Source: RGIG995 sp045603745
Lineage (GTDB): Bacteria; Bacillota; Clostridia; Oscillospirales; UBA644
Direction: 5' to 3'
Length of the DNA stretch: 36,662 nucleotides
NCBI GenBank assembly: GCA_045603745.1
Contig: JAZUMQ010000017.1
Span: 1-36,662, forward strand
Both the position numbers and the translations under genes were made by a program. The notes beneath the pieces are model-generated. The model saw nothing but the letters and a program-made list of their open reading frames with translations. It was not told the DNA's origin and did not search any database. Below are positions 25,065-32,455 of this stretch, in pieces (the stretch's first letter is position 1; the number at the start of each line of letters is the position of its first letter).

Positions 25065-25097
25065 AAAAAAGCACTTGCAAAATGCAAGTGCTTTTTT
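25065..25097 (-). terminator. Terminator of the tRNA-Gly-Arg-His transcript
   Basis: A 15-bp perfect stem (25065-25079 and 25083-25097) followed on the minus strand by T residues. Confidence 0.85.
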
Positions 25098-25098
25098 C

Positions 25099-25176
<78 letters not shown>

Positions 25177-25202
25177 ATATAAAAAGGGAATCGAAAACTG
25201 GA

Positions 25203-25279
25203 TGGTGCATCCGGAGGGACTCGAACCCCCGACCTATTGCTTAGAAGGCAATTGCTCTATCCAGTTGAGCTACGGATGC
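25203..25279 (-). tRNA. tRNA-Arg (anticodon TCT)
   Basis: GCATCCG acceptor stem pairs fully with CGGATGC; anticodon loop CTTCTAA reads AGA/AGG codons; T-loop and CCA encoded. Middle gene of the cluster. Confidence 0.95.
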
Positions 25280-25284
25280 GTGTA

Positions 25285-25358
25285 TGGAGCGGATGACGAG
25301 AATCGAACTCGCACGACCAGCTTGGGAAGCTGGGGTTCTACCACTAAACTACACCCGC
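25285..25358 (-). tRNA. tRNA-Gly (anticodon CCC)
   Basis: Acceptor stem GCGGGTG / CATCCGC with one G-T wobble; anticodon stem CCAGC/GCTGG with loop TTCCCAA giving anticodon CCC for GGG codons; CCA encoded. First gene of the cluster, 20 bases after the -10 box. Confidence 0.93.
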
Positions 25359-25377
25359 ACGTCAATTCAGCCTAACT

Positions 25378-25406
25378 ATTATATCACAAATGCCCCCTTT
25401 TTGCAA
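25378..25406 (-). promoter_or_regulatory. Promoter of the tRNA-Gly-Arg-His cluster
   Basis: Minus strand: TTGCAA (25406-25401), 17-base spacer, TATAAT (25383-25378). The upstream half overlaps the hairpin at 25391-25413. Confidence 0.8.
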
Positions 25407-25413
25407 GAGGGCA
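25391..25413 (-). terminator. Possible weak terminator after the TIGR03915-like gene
   Basis: TGCCCCC (25391-25397) pairs with GAGGGCA (25407-25413) with one G-T pair. Only a short TTTG follows on the minus strand, so the SOS operon may read into the tRNA genes. Confidence 0.4.
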
Positions 25414-25462
25414 AAAGGGAATTTTTTGTGACATATCCGATGGACGAACCTTGAAATCCGGT

Positions 25463-26203
25463 CTATTCTTGAAATTCCGTAAGAAATGCCCGGTATCGGC
25501 GAGGGAGATATGAATCTTGTAATCGCCGATTTTCCCGGGCGGCGATGGATACGGAACGGTAATATTCTTTCCACAAGTTTTGAAAAACCGTTTCCGGTTC
25601 AGAGAGGGAAAAGGAGACTTTTTTCTCCGAATACAAAACTTTCCATTCATTCCCGTTGTAAATTCCGTACAACGATCGCTTGCAATCGTAGATCAAAAAA
25701 GATTGGTCGTTGAATCTTCGAGAAAAATGGGGCATGATAAAGGGGAGAATGTTGTTGTCCGGGGCAAATTCGGCGCAATACAACCCCTCTTCACTTTGTG
25801 CAAAGCGGAGAAACCCCAGCATATGGTTGATCTCCAGCGTTACCCGGGCGGCCATGTCGTAAAAATGCATGACGTTAGGATCTTGGTATCGTTTTTGCAC
25901 GTCATTTCCGTATTTGAAAACCGAAAGAATCCAGTAAAACAATTTTCGGTTTTTCTCCGGGTCGCAGGAGGCGTAAGCGTAGGTCATTTGATGCAAGCCG
26001 GAAATCCCAATTCGAGTAAAGATGCCTCGTTCCACCCGCAGGGCTTTCCCTTCGTCGGGTTTTATCGTAACGATTTTCGATAATAGGGGCGGCTCGGTCA
26101 AGTTGCCGTCGGTAATCAGGTCGGGCAACGCTTTGTCTTGGTACGCCCGGAATACAGCGGAAAGAAATCCGTTCAACCCGCCGGAGTATTGATAAATCAG
26201 CAT
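25463..26203 (-). CDS. DUF4130 / TIGR03915-like protein, predicted DNA metabolism partner of the radical SAM enzyme
   Basis: A 246-residue soluble protein resembling TIGR03915 (probable DNA metabolism protein, DUF4130 region). Supporting blocks are YQYSGGLNGFLSAVFRAY near the start, EGLYCAEFAPDNNILPFI and MPHFSRRFNDQSFLIYD in the middle, and SYLPRRYRAFLTEFQE at the end, the last resembling the family's conserved M-P-x-R-Y-W-x-x-L-x-E tail. As I recall, in other bacteria this domain is fused to a family 4 uracil-DNA glycosylase domain (TIGR03914); here it stands alone. Biochemical activity is unknown. It follows the radical SAM gene on the same strand after a 96-base gap filled by repeats. The ATG at 26203 has no good ribosome binding site (TATGGTG at best), so expression may be lowered. 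Confidence 0.75.
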   Translation of the reverse strand: MLIYQYSGGLNGFLSAVFRAYQDKALPDLITDGNLTEPPLLSKIVTIKPDEGKALRVERGIFTRIGISGLHQMTYAYASCDPEKNRKLFYWILSVFKYGNDVQKRYQDPNVMHFYDMAARVTLEINHMLGFLRFAQSEEGLYCAEFAPDNNILPFIMPHFSRRFNDQSFLIYDCKRSLYGIYNGNEWKVLYSEKKVSFSLSEPETVFQNLWKEYYRSVSIAARENRRLQDSYLPRRYRAFLTEFQE

Positions 26204-26216
26204 AAAAACACCATAA

Positions 26217-26297
26217 GAGAGTTGAGAGTTAAGAGTGAAGAGTGGAGAGTTAAGATTTTATTTTGCACTTTGCATTTTGCACTTTGCATTTTGCATT
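26217..26297. repeat. Compound short tandem repeat between the two SOS-operon genes
   Basis: Two adjoining blocks of simple repeats: 26217-26255 is built from AGAGTTA/AGAGTGA-like heptamers, and 26262-26297 alternates TTTGCACT and TTTGCAT. Similar GCAAAATGCAAA and AGAGTTAAGAGT tracts occur, from memory, as dispersed intergenic elements in several gut Firmicutes. There are no unique spacers, so it is not CRISPR. Confidence 0.75.
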
Positions 26298-26299
26298 TC

Positions 26300-27604
26300 T
26301 TACAGTTCTCCTGTGAGCGCCGTTCGTTTGGCTTCGTTTAACAGATTTGCGGCGTCGGTGAGGGAGATTTGCCCCGGTTCTTTTTCTGCAAAAGCAGGAG
26401 CAAGAAGATAGGAGCGCAAGACCGTCCGATTCTCTCCGCAACCGTAATATTTGCCGTTACAGGTAATAAAATGTGCGGCACGGCGGAGAACCACCTTCAT
26501 GCGTTTCAGATCTTCGTAGTGTAACGTTGCGGTTTTTCGAGCTTCGGCAATCCGCCACGCCGATTTGATCCCGATGCCCGGAACTCGCAACAACATTTCA
26601 TAAGGGGCGGTGTTGACCTCTATGGGAAAATATTCCGGGTGACGCAACGCCCAATCGGATTTCGGGTCGACGGCGGGGTCAAAATTTTGCCCCGGTTCCA
26701 GCAATTCTTCCGCGGTAAATCCGTAAAATCGCAGAAGCCAATCTCCTTGATATAAGCGGTTTTCCCGCAACAGATCCGGTGGTTTTACCGGCAACAGGGA
26801 AGGATTTCCCACCGGAACGTAAGCAGAATAATAGACCCGTTTCATGGCAAATCGACGATATAATCCCTCGCTCAACCGCAGAATTATACCGTCCGGATCC
26901 GGGGTCGCACCGATGATCATTTGAGTGGTTTGTCCGGCGGGAAGAATTTTTGCTCTGCTTTTCAACGCAAGGGCTTTTTCCGAAATTTTCGCTAATTGTT
27001 CCATGGGCTTGAGAATGGACTCTTTCGTCTTTTGAGGGGCTAACATTTTTAATCCCTCTGAAGACGGAAGCTCGATGTTTTCGCTCATGCGATCGACGTA
27101 TCGGGCGGCAAGATCAATCCAGTCCGGATCGCAACCGGGAATGGCTTTGAGATGAATATAGCCGAAAAATCGGTATTCCGTTCGCAACAACATCACCGTT
27201 TCGGTTAACCTTTGCATGGTCTCGTTGGGAGAGAAGAATACGGCGGAAGATAAAAACAACCCCTCAATGTAATTTCGCCGATAAAACCCTACGGTGATCT
27301 CGCAAATCTCTCGAGGCGTCAGCGTTGCCCTGGGAATATCTTCTTCCCGTCGACTTGCGCAATATTTACAGTTGTAAACACATTCGTTGGACATTAGTAT
27401 CTTTAATAAGGAAACACATCGTCCGTCCGGGGTAAAAGAGTGGCAGATGCCCGCCGGGGCGCAATCCCCTAAGACGCCTCGTTTTCCCCCTCTCGCAGAA
27501 CCGGAAGAAGAACAGGATACGTCGTATTTTGCTCCTTCCGTCAAAATCCGGATTTTATCTTCCACCGTCATTCCCGGCAAAACCGCCGGAGCAAATTCCT
27601 CCAT
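26300..27604 (-). CDS. Radical SAM protein of the TIGR03916 type (putative DNA modification/repair)
   Basis: A 434-residue radical SAM enzyme. The iron-sulfur cluster motif is C75-x3-C79-x2-C82 in NECVYNCKYCASR. Further cysteines at 31, 48, 54 and 63 precede it. The barrel continues with ENIELPSSEG and GQTTQMIIGATPD segments. A helix-hairpin-helix DNA-binding motif, LRVPGIGIKSAWRIAEARK, lies near 345-365, followed by a CNGKYYGCGE segment. This order matches the family named putative DNA modification/repair radical SAM protein, whose reaction is not known to me. AAAGGGG precedes the ATG at 27604. The promoter carries a perfect LexA-type box, so the gene should be induced by DNA damage. The partner gene lies downstream. 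Confidence 0.85.
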   Translation of the reverse strand: MEEFAPAVLPGMTVEDKIRILTEGAKYDVSCSSSGSARGGKRGVLGDCAPAGICHSFTPDGRCVSLLKILMSNECVYNCKYCASRREEDIPRATLTPREICEITVGFYRRNYIEGLFLSSAVFFSPNETMQRLTETVMLLRTEYRFFGYIHLKAIPGCDPDWIDLAARYVDRMSENIELPSSEGLKMLAPQKTKESILKPMEQLAKISEKALALKSRAKILPAGQTTQMIIGATPDPDGIILRLSEGLYRRFAMKRVYYSAYVPVGNPSLLPVKPPDLLRENRLYQGDWLLRFYGFTAEELLEPGQNFDPAVDPKSDWALRHPEYFPIEVNTAPYEMLLRVPGIGIKSAWRIAEARKTATLHYEDLKRMKVVLRRAAHFITCNGKYYGCGENRTVLRSYLLAPAFAEKEPGQISLTDAANLLNEAKRTALTGEL

Positions 27605-27628
27605 TAAAATTCCCCTTTCAAATAATAT

Positions 27629-27642
27629 CGAACATCAGTTCG
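27629..27642. promoter_or_regulatory. LexA (SOS) box over the radical SAM transcription start
   Basis: CGAACATCAGTTCG is a perfect 5+4+5 palindrome fitting the Gram-positive SOS consensus CGAAC-N4-GTTCG. It lies just downstream of the -10 box at the predicted transcription start. A second, partial box (GTTCG arm intact, other arm AGCAC) is at 27653-27666 in the spacer. Confidence 0.82.
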
Positions 27643-27647
27643 AGTAT

Positions 27648-27676
27648 ATTATAGCACAAGTGTTCGAGAAATTCAA
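27648..27676 (-). promoter_or_regulatory. Promoter of the radical SAM operon
   Basis: Minus strand: TTGAAT (27676-27671), 17-base spacer, TATAAT (27653-27648). The SOS box begins 6 bases downstream. Confidence 0.8.
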
Positions 27677-27819
27677 GTAGGGGAGATAATATTTCAAACA
27701 TATTTACGATTTATGGAATAAAAATCCACAATTAAAATGATTAAAAATTGATAAAAAAGCGTAAAAATAAAAGAAAACAAAAGAAATAGGACTGTAAATT
27801 AAAACGAAGCGTGAATTTC

Positions 27820-27836
27820 TGACCTTATTTGACCTT
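27820..27836 (-). promoter_or_regulatory. CtsR box 1 (upstream, inverted)
   Basis: On the minus strand this reads GGTCAAA-TAA-GGTCA, matching the CtsR tandem heptad with one base off in the second half. It lies just upstream of the ctsR -35 box. Confidence 0.7.
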
Positions 27837-27844
27837 TTTAAAGG

Positions 27845-27873
27845 TTGCGTTTTTCTCAAAAAAGGTGTATAAT
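27845..27873 (+). promoter_or_regulatory. Promoter of ctsR-mcsA-mcsB-clpC
   Basis: TTGCGT (27845-27850), 17-base spacer, TATAAT (27868-27873). It lies between two CtsR boxes. The 5' untranslated region is about 50 bases. The AT-rich stretch 27677-27819 holds nothing else I can identify. Confidence 0.78.
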
Positions 27874-27884
27874 AAAACCATAAA

Positions 27885-27901
27885 GGTCAAAGATGGTCAA
27901 A
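27885..27901 (+). promoter_or_regulatory. CtsR box 2 (perfect heptad repeat)
   Basis: GGTCAAA-GAT-GGTCAAA, an exact tandem heptad with 3-base spacing, covers the early transcribed region. A third half-site GTCAAA follows at 27902-27907. Confidence 0.92.
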
Positions 27902-27930
27902 GTCAAATTTTGATCAAAGGAGGTTTTCCT

Positions 27931-28386
27931 ATGAAATCCAGTGATCTGATCGCTGCCTTTTTGATTGAGGCGTTGGAACAACAAAACGGATCCTTGGAAT
28001 TGCAACGCAACGAACTTGCCCAGCAATTCAACGTCGTTCCAAGCCAGATCAATTACGTGATCTCCTCCCGCTTTACTCCGGAGCACGGCTACATCATTGA
28101 AAGCCGTCGGGGCGGCGGAGGATATATCCGGATCCGTCGGGTGCAAAGTGATAAGAGAACCCATATCATGCACATCGTTAACGCCGTAGGGAAGAATATC
28201 AACTGTTTTAACGCCGATTTATTCTTGAAGAATATGTTGGATTACGGTTACCTTTCTTCCGAACAGGTTCGCTTGATCCGTGCCGCCCTTTCGGAAAATG
28301 CCCTGTCGTCCCTACCTGCTGCGGTACGGGATTTCGTCCGGGCAGATATTTTCAAACACATGCTTATTTCCATTGCATCGGAATAA
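27931..28386 (+). CDS. ctsR: Heat-shock repressor CtsR
   Basis: A 151-residue dimeric repressor of class III heat-shock genes. The N-terminal winged helix-turn-helix includes FNVVPSQINYVISSRFTPEHGYIIESRRGGGGYIRI (split here by the glycine-rich wing near 55-65, SRRGGGGYI), the hallmark of CtsR that senses heat. The C-terminal four-helix part (about 75-151) is the target of ClpC/McsB. AAAGGAGG lies 8 bases before the ATG at 27931; the frame extends upstream through the operator and is not coding there. It heads the operon ctsR-mcsA-mcsB-clpC, and boxes on both sides of the promoter show autorepression. Confidence 0.95.
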   Translation: MKSSDLIAAFLIEALEQQNGSLELQRNELAQQFNVVPSQINYVISSRFTPEHGYIIESRRGGGGYIRIRRVQSDKRTHIMHIVNAVGKNINCFNADLFLKNMLDYGYLSSEQVRLIRAALSENALSSLPAAVRDFVRADIFKHMLISIASE

Positions 28387-28408
28387 TAATTAAAAAGGAG
28401 TATTTGTT

Positions 28409-28900
28409 ATGCTTTGCGAAAATTGCAAAAAGAACACCGCCACCACCTATTTCAAGCAGACTATTAACGGAAAAACCCGTGAAGTGTTTCTCTGCTCCGA
28501 ATGTGCCGCCAAGCTGGGATTGGGAGATTCTATGATGAATTTCGGGAATTTTGGTTTTGGCTTGAGCGCCATGTCCGATCTTCTCGGTTCTTATTCCACC
28601 CCCGCGGCTTCCCGCTGTCCTACTTGCGGTATGACGCTGAAGGAAGTTTCCGGGTCGGGTATGATGGGTTGCGCCGATTGTTACGATACCTTCCGGGATT
28701 ACCTGCGCAAACTGTTGCCCCGAATTTCCGGAAATAAGGTCCACACCGGAAAAGTTCCCCATTCCTCCGAAGGAGAAAAGGGAGACGATCTGACGTCGTT
28801 GAAAGCAAAACTGGCAGAGGCGATAAAAACCGAAAGCTTTGAAGAAGCCACCGTTCTGCGGGATAAAATCCGGGCGTTGGAATCTCAAAATCAGGAATAA
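28409..28900 (+). CDS. mcsA: McsA, zinc-binding activator of McsB
   Basis: A 163-residue cytosolic adaptor that activates the arginine kinase McsB. It has two zinc-binding parts: C3, C6, C29 and C32 at the N-terminus, and CPTCG with GCADC in the middle (about 71-94). A UVR-type coiled coil ends the protein (LKAKLAEAIKTESFEEA and following). The N-terminal finger is nearly the same as that on the ClpE-like protein at 18857. AAAAGGAG precedes the ATG. It starts 22 bases after ctsR and mcsB begins 14 bases after its stop, so the three are co-translated and co-regulated. Confidence 0.93.
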   Translation: MLCENCKKNTATTYFKQTINGKTREVFLCSECAAKLGLGDSMMNFGNFGFGLSAMSDLLGSYSTPAASRCPTCGMTLKEVSGSGMMGCADCYDTFRDYLRKLLPRISGNKVHTGKVPHSSEGEKGDDLTSLKAKLAEAIKTESFEEATVLRDKIRALESQNQE

Positions 28901-28914
28901 AGGAGGGCAGTGTG

Positions 28915-29916
28915 ATGAAAGATAAGAAGGAAAAACGAATCGACCCTAATATGGTAGTTTCTTCCCGAATCCGCCTTGCCCGAAACCTGAAAAAATATCC
29001 CTTTCCCTCTCGTTTGACCGATAAGATCGCCGGGGAAATGAAGGAAGAATTACACGGCCTTTTAGCAGATTATCCCGAAGAATCCTTTGATTTTCTGGAT
29101 ATGAAAAACGTTTCTTCCGTGCAGGCGGGCGCGATGATGGAAGAACATCTCATCTCTCCCGAGTTTACGAAGTCCGGGGAACGTTCCGCCCTTTTGCTGG
29201 GACGGAATAAGCGTCTTTCGGTGATGATCAACGAAGAAGACCATCTGCGAATTCAGGCAATGGCACCCGGTTCCTGTTTGCAGGAATTATACGATGCCAT
29301 CAATACGCTGGACGACTATATTGACGAGAAAGTGGAATATGCCTTCTCGGAAAAATACGGTTATCTGACGGCGTGTCCTACTAATCTCGGTACCGGCATC
29401 CGGGCTTCGGTGATGTTGCATCTTCCCGCATTGACCCGCCGGGGCTTGATGGATCGGGTGATCAATTCCGTTTCCCAAGTGGGGATTACCGTTCGCGGAT
29501 TGTACGGTGAGGGTACTCAAGCGGGTGCATGCCTTTATCAGGTTTCCAATTCCGTTTCGTTGGGTATGAGCGAAAAGGAAACGGTGGAATTATTGGATCG
29601 CATCGTTGCCCAGATTTGCGATTCCGAAAAAGTTGCCCGGGAACATTTGTATTCCGAACTTCGTACCCAGGACGATCTGTTCCGTTCTTACGGAATTCTC
29701 AAGGAATGCCGTATGTTGACCTCTGCTGAATTTCGTGCCCTGTATTCCAAGGTTCGCCTTGCGACGGAGTTGCATCTTTTGAATTTGAATCTGTCCGATC
29801 TGGATCGGTTGTTTATCGAATGTCAGCCCTATAATCTCATGCTGACCGGAGAGGTGCAATCCGATGCGGAACGGGATCAGCGTCGGGCAACGTTGGTGCG
29901 GGAACGCTTGAACTAA
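28915..29916 (+). CDS. mcsB: Protein arginine kinase McsB
   Basis: A 333-residue kinase that phosphorylates arginines on misfolded proteins, marking them for ClpC-ClpP. It has the phosphagen-kinase catalytic fold: ATP-binding arginines in VVSSRIRLARN (about 13-23), the catalytic loop NEEDHLRIQ, and CPTNLGTGIRAS. Near the C-terminus the allosteric phospho-arginine pocket motif R-D-x-x-R-A appears as RDQRRA (320-325). Length is slightly under the usual 350-360. I use the ATG at 28915, with AGGAGG 9 bases before; a GTG at 28912 is the alternative. It is third in the operon, and clpC follows after 37 bases. Confidence 0.94.
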   Translation: MKDKKEKRIDPNMVVSSRIRLARNLKKYPFPSRLTDKIAGEMKEELHGLLADYPEESFDFLDMKNVSSVQAGAMMEEHLISPEFTKSGERSALLLGRNKRLSVMINEEDHLRIQAMAPGSCLQELYDAINTLDDYIDEKVEYAFSEKYGYLTACPTNLGTGIRASVMLHLPALTRRGLMDRVINSVSQVGITVRGLYGEGTQAGACLYQVSNSVSLGMSEKETVELLDRIVAQICDSEKVAREHLYSELRTQDDLFRSYGILKECRMLTSAEFRALYSKVRLATELHLLNLNLSDLDRLFIECQPYNLMLTGEVQSDAERDQRRATLVRERLN

Positions 29917-29953
29917 TCTGATTTTTTTAATTCAAACAACACGAGGTGATTTG

Positions 29954-32392
29954 ATGTTTAATAATTTCTCTCAGAAAGCCACCATGGCTTTGAATTTTGC
30001 CCTGCAAGCCGCCCGGGAGTTGGGTCATTCCTATATCGGAACGGAACATCTTTTGGTCGGGTTGGTTCAAACCGAGGACAGCGTGGCACAAAAAGCCTTG
30101 TCTGATGCGGGAATTACTGTAGAAGGGCTGATCAGCCGAATCGCCGAATCGGTGGGGACAGGAACTCCGTCTAACGTTTCGGGGCAGGATATGACCCCCA
30201 GAATGAAAAAGATTTTGGAACAATCTTATCTGGAAGCCCGGCAGCTGGGACACAACATTATCGGTACGGAACACTTGCTTTTGGCTCTATTGAAAGAGAC
30301 CGACTGCAAAGGGGTGGAACTGATCGAGACCGAAGGAGCAGATGCGCGGGAGATCTCTGCGGAGATTCTGGAATTGTTGGGAATTGTAGCTTCCAATTCT
30401 CAGAAAAAGGGAACCGCCGCAAAAAAAAGCGGTGGAAAAACGCCGGGATTGGATCAATACGGTGTGGATTTGACCGAACAGGCAAAGGAACGGAAAGTCG
30501 ATCCGGTCATCGGACGGAGTGACGAAATCGCCCGGGTTATTCAGGTGTTGTCTCGCCGCACGAAAAACAATCCCTGTCTCATCGGGGAGCCGGGAGTTGG
30601 GAAAACCGCCATTGCCGAGGGGCTTGCCCAACATATCGTGGACGGTGCCGTTCCCGAAATGTTGAAGGAAAAGCGCGTCGTGACTTTGGATATTGCTTCG
30701 ATGCTTGCCGGTTCCAAATATCGGGGTGATTTTGAAGAACGGCTGAAAAACGTCATCGACGAAGTAAAAAAAGCCGGAAACGTCATTCTCTTCATCGACG
30801 AATTGCACGTTTTGGTGGGAGCCGGTTCTGCGGAAGGTGCTATGGACGCGGCAAACATCTTGAAACCGTCCCTTGCACGGGGAGAAATCCAGGTCATCGG
30901 AGCCACCACCCTCAACGAATATCATAAGAATATCGAAAAAGATGCGGCGTTGGAACGGCGTTTTCAGCCTATTATCGTGGCAGAGCCCACTGTGGAAGAC
31001 GCCATCGAAATCTTGAAAGGACTTCGGGATAAATACGAAGCTCACCACAAGGTTCGCATTACCGACGAAGCCATCGAATCTGCCGTCAAACTCAGCAAAC
31101 GTTATATTCAGGATCGGTTCTTGCCCGACAAAGCCATTGACTTGATGGACGAAGCTGCCTCCAGAATCCGCATTTCCAACCTTACTTCTCCGCCGGATTT
31201 AAAAGAAAAGGAAGAAGAAATTGCCCGTTTGGGTGCAGAAAAGGAAGACGCGGTTCAAAATCAGAATTTTGAAGAAGCCGCTCGAATTCGAGACGAAGAA
31301 AAGTCGAAAAAAGCGGAATTGGACGAATTGCGCAAGAAATGGAGCGAAGAGGCTTCCGGCAGAGAATTGACCGTCGGTGCGGAGGAAATTCAGGAAGTGA
31401 TCTCCCAATCCACCGGAATTCCCGTCCGGAAACTGATTTCCGAAGAAGGCCAGCGCCTTTTGAATATGGAATCCATTCTTCATCAGCGTGTGGTTGGACA
31501 GGAAGAAGCGGTGGTTGCCGTTTCCCGTGCCATTCGTCGGGGCAGAGTGGGATTGAAAGACCCCAAACGCCCCATCGGTTCTTTCTTGTTTTTAGGTCCT
31601 ACCGGGGTCGGAAAAACGGAACTTTCCAAAGCCTTGGCGGAAGTGATGTTCGGCGATGAAACGGCGATGATTCGGATTGATATGTCCGAATATATGGAAA
31701 AACACACAGTTTCCCGTCTTATCGGTTCTCCTCCGGGATACGTGGGATACGACGAAGGCGGTCAATTGACCGAAAAAGTACGTCGCAAACCCTACGCGGT
31801 GGTTCTGTTCGATGAGATTGAAAAGGCTCACCCCGACGTGTTTAACGTGATGTTGCAGGTTCTTGACGACGGTCAGCTGACCGACGGACAGGGGAGAACG
31901 GTAGACTTTAAAAATACCGTGATTATTATGACCAGTAACGTGGGCGCGAAAAACATCGCAGAAAAGAAAAAACAACTGGGCTTTGCTCCCACGGAAGGGG
32001 AATTTACCCGCACCCAGGAAGAAATTCGGGAAAGCGTGATGGGAGAGTTGAAACACACGTTCCGTCCGGAATTTCTGAATCGCATCGACGATATTATCGT
32101 CTTTTCTCAGTTGCGCAAAGAGGATATTCGTCAGATTGCCCTGCGCCTGACCGAACAAGTGACCAAACGCTTGTCCGAAATGGGAATTTCCCTTACCCTT
32201 ACAGACGATGCCTTGGATCTGTTGGCAGACAAAGGGTTTGACGCTTCTTACGGAGCGCGTCCTCTTCGCCGCGCCATTCAAACTATGGTGGAAGACCCGC
32301 TGGCGGAGAAGATGTTAAGCGGTGATTTCACCAAAGGCGATGCCGTCACCGTATCGGCTTGCGAAAGAAAGTTGACTTTCTCAAAACAATAA
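29954..32392 (+). CDS. clpC: ClpC, AAA+ unfoldase of the ClpCP protease
   Basis: An 812-residue Hsp100 unfoldase. Two Clp-N repeats (about 5-75 and 80-145, each with GHSYIGTEHLL or GHNIIGTEHLL) receive adaptors and phospho-arginine substrates. The first ATPase domain has GEPGVGKT (211-218); a middle coiled coil with a UVR-like segment binds McsA-type adaptors (about 415-470); the second ATPase domain has GPTGVGKT (548-555). The ClpP-contact loop is intact as QLGF (L675-F677). GAGGTGA lies 4 bases before the ATG at 29954; TTG at 29951 is less likely. It is the last gene of the CtsR operon and is followed by a strong terminator. No clpP is in the window. Confidence 0.95.
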   Translation: MFNNFSQKATMALNFALQAARELGHSYIGTEHLLVGLVQTEDSVAQKALSDAGITVEGLISRIAESVGTGTPSNVSGQDMTPRMKKILEQSYLEARQLGHNIIGTEHLLLALLKETDCKGVELIETEGADAREISAEILELLGIVASNSQKKGTAAKKSGGKTPGLDQYGVDLTEQAKERKVDPVIGRSDEIARVIQVLSRRTKNNPCLIGEPGVGKTAIAEGLAQHIVDGAVPEMLKEKRVVTLDIASMLAGSKYRGDFEERLKNVIDEVKKAGNVILFIDELHVLVGAGSAEGAMDAANILKPSLARGEIQVIGATTLNEYHKNIEKDAALERRFQPIIVAEPTVEDAIEILKGLRDKYEAHHKVRITDEAIESAVKLSKRYIQDRFLPDKAIDLMDEAASRIRISNLTSPPDLKEKEEEIARLGAEKEDAVQNQNFEEAARIRDEEKSKKAELDELRKKWSEEASGRELTVGAEEIQEVISQSTGIPVRKLISEEGQRLLNMESILHQRVVGQEEAVVAVSRAIRRGRVGLKDPKRPIGSFLFLGPTGVGKTELSKALAEVMFGDETAMIRIDMSEYMEKHTVSRLIGSPPGYVGYDEGGQLTEKVRRKPYAVVLFDEIEKAHPDVFNVMLQVLDDGQLTDGQGRTVDFKNTVIIMTSNVGAKNIAEKKKQLGFAPTEGEFTRTQEEIRESVMGELKHTFRPEFLNRIDDIIVFSQLRKEDIRQIALRLTEQVTKRLSEMGISLTLTDDALDLLADKGFDASYGARPLRRAIQTMVEDPLAEKMLSGDFTKGDAVTVSACERKLTFSKQ

Positions 32393-32398
32393 AACAAC

Positions 32399-32429
32399 AA
32401 AACGCTCCCTGATTATCAGGGAGCGTTTT
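32399..32429. terminator. Bidirectional terminator after clpC
   Basis: AAAACGCTCCCTGA (32399-32412) pairs perfectly with TCAGGGAGCGTTTT (32416-32429), 3-base loop; shared with the convergent mutarotase-like gene. Confidence 0.88.
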
Positions 32430-32455
32430 ACTGCAATTTTTAATACCGTTTTGGT

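Noticed and set aside
26217..26297. Possible CRISPR array
   Set aside because: Units are 7-8 bases with no unique spacers; simple tandem repeats, no cas genes in the window.
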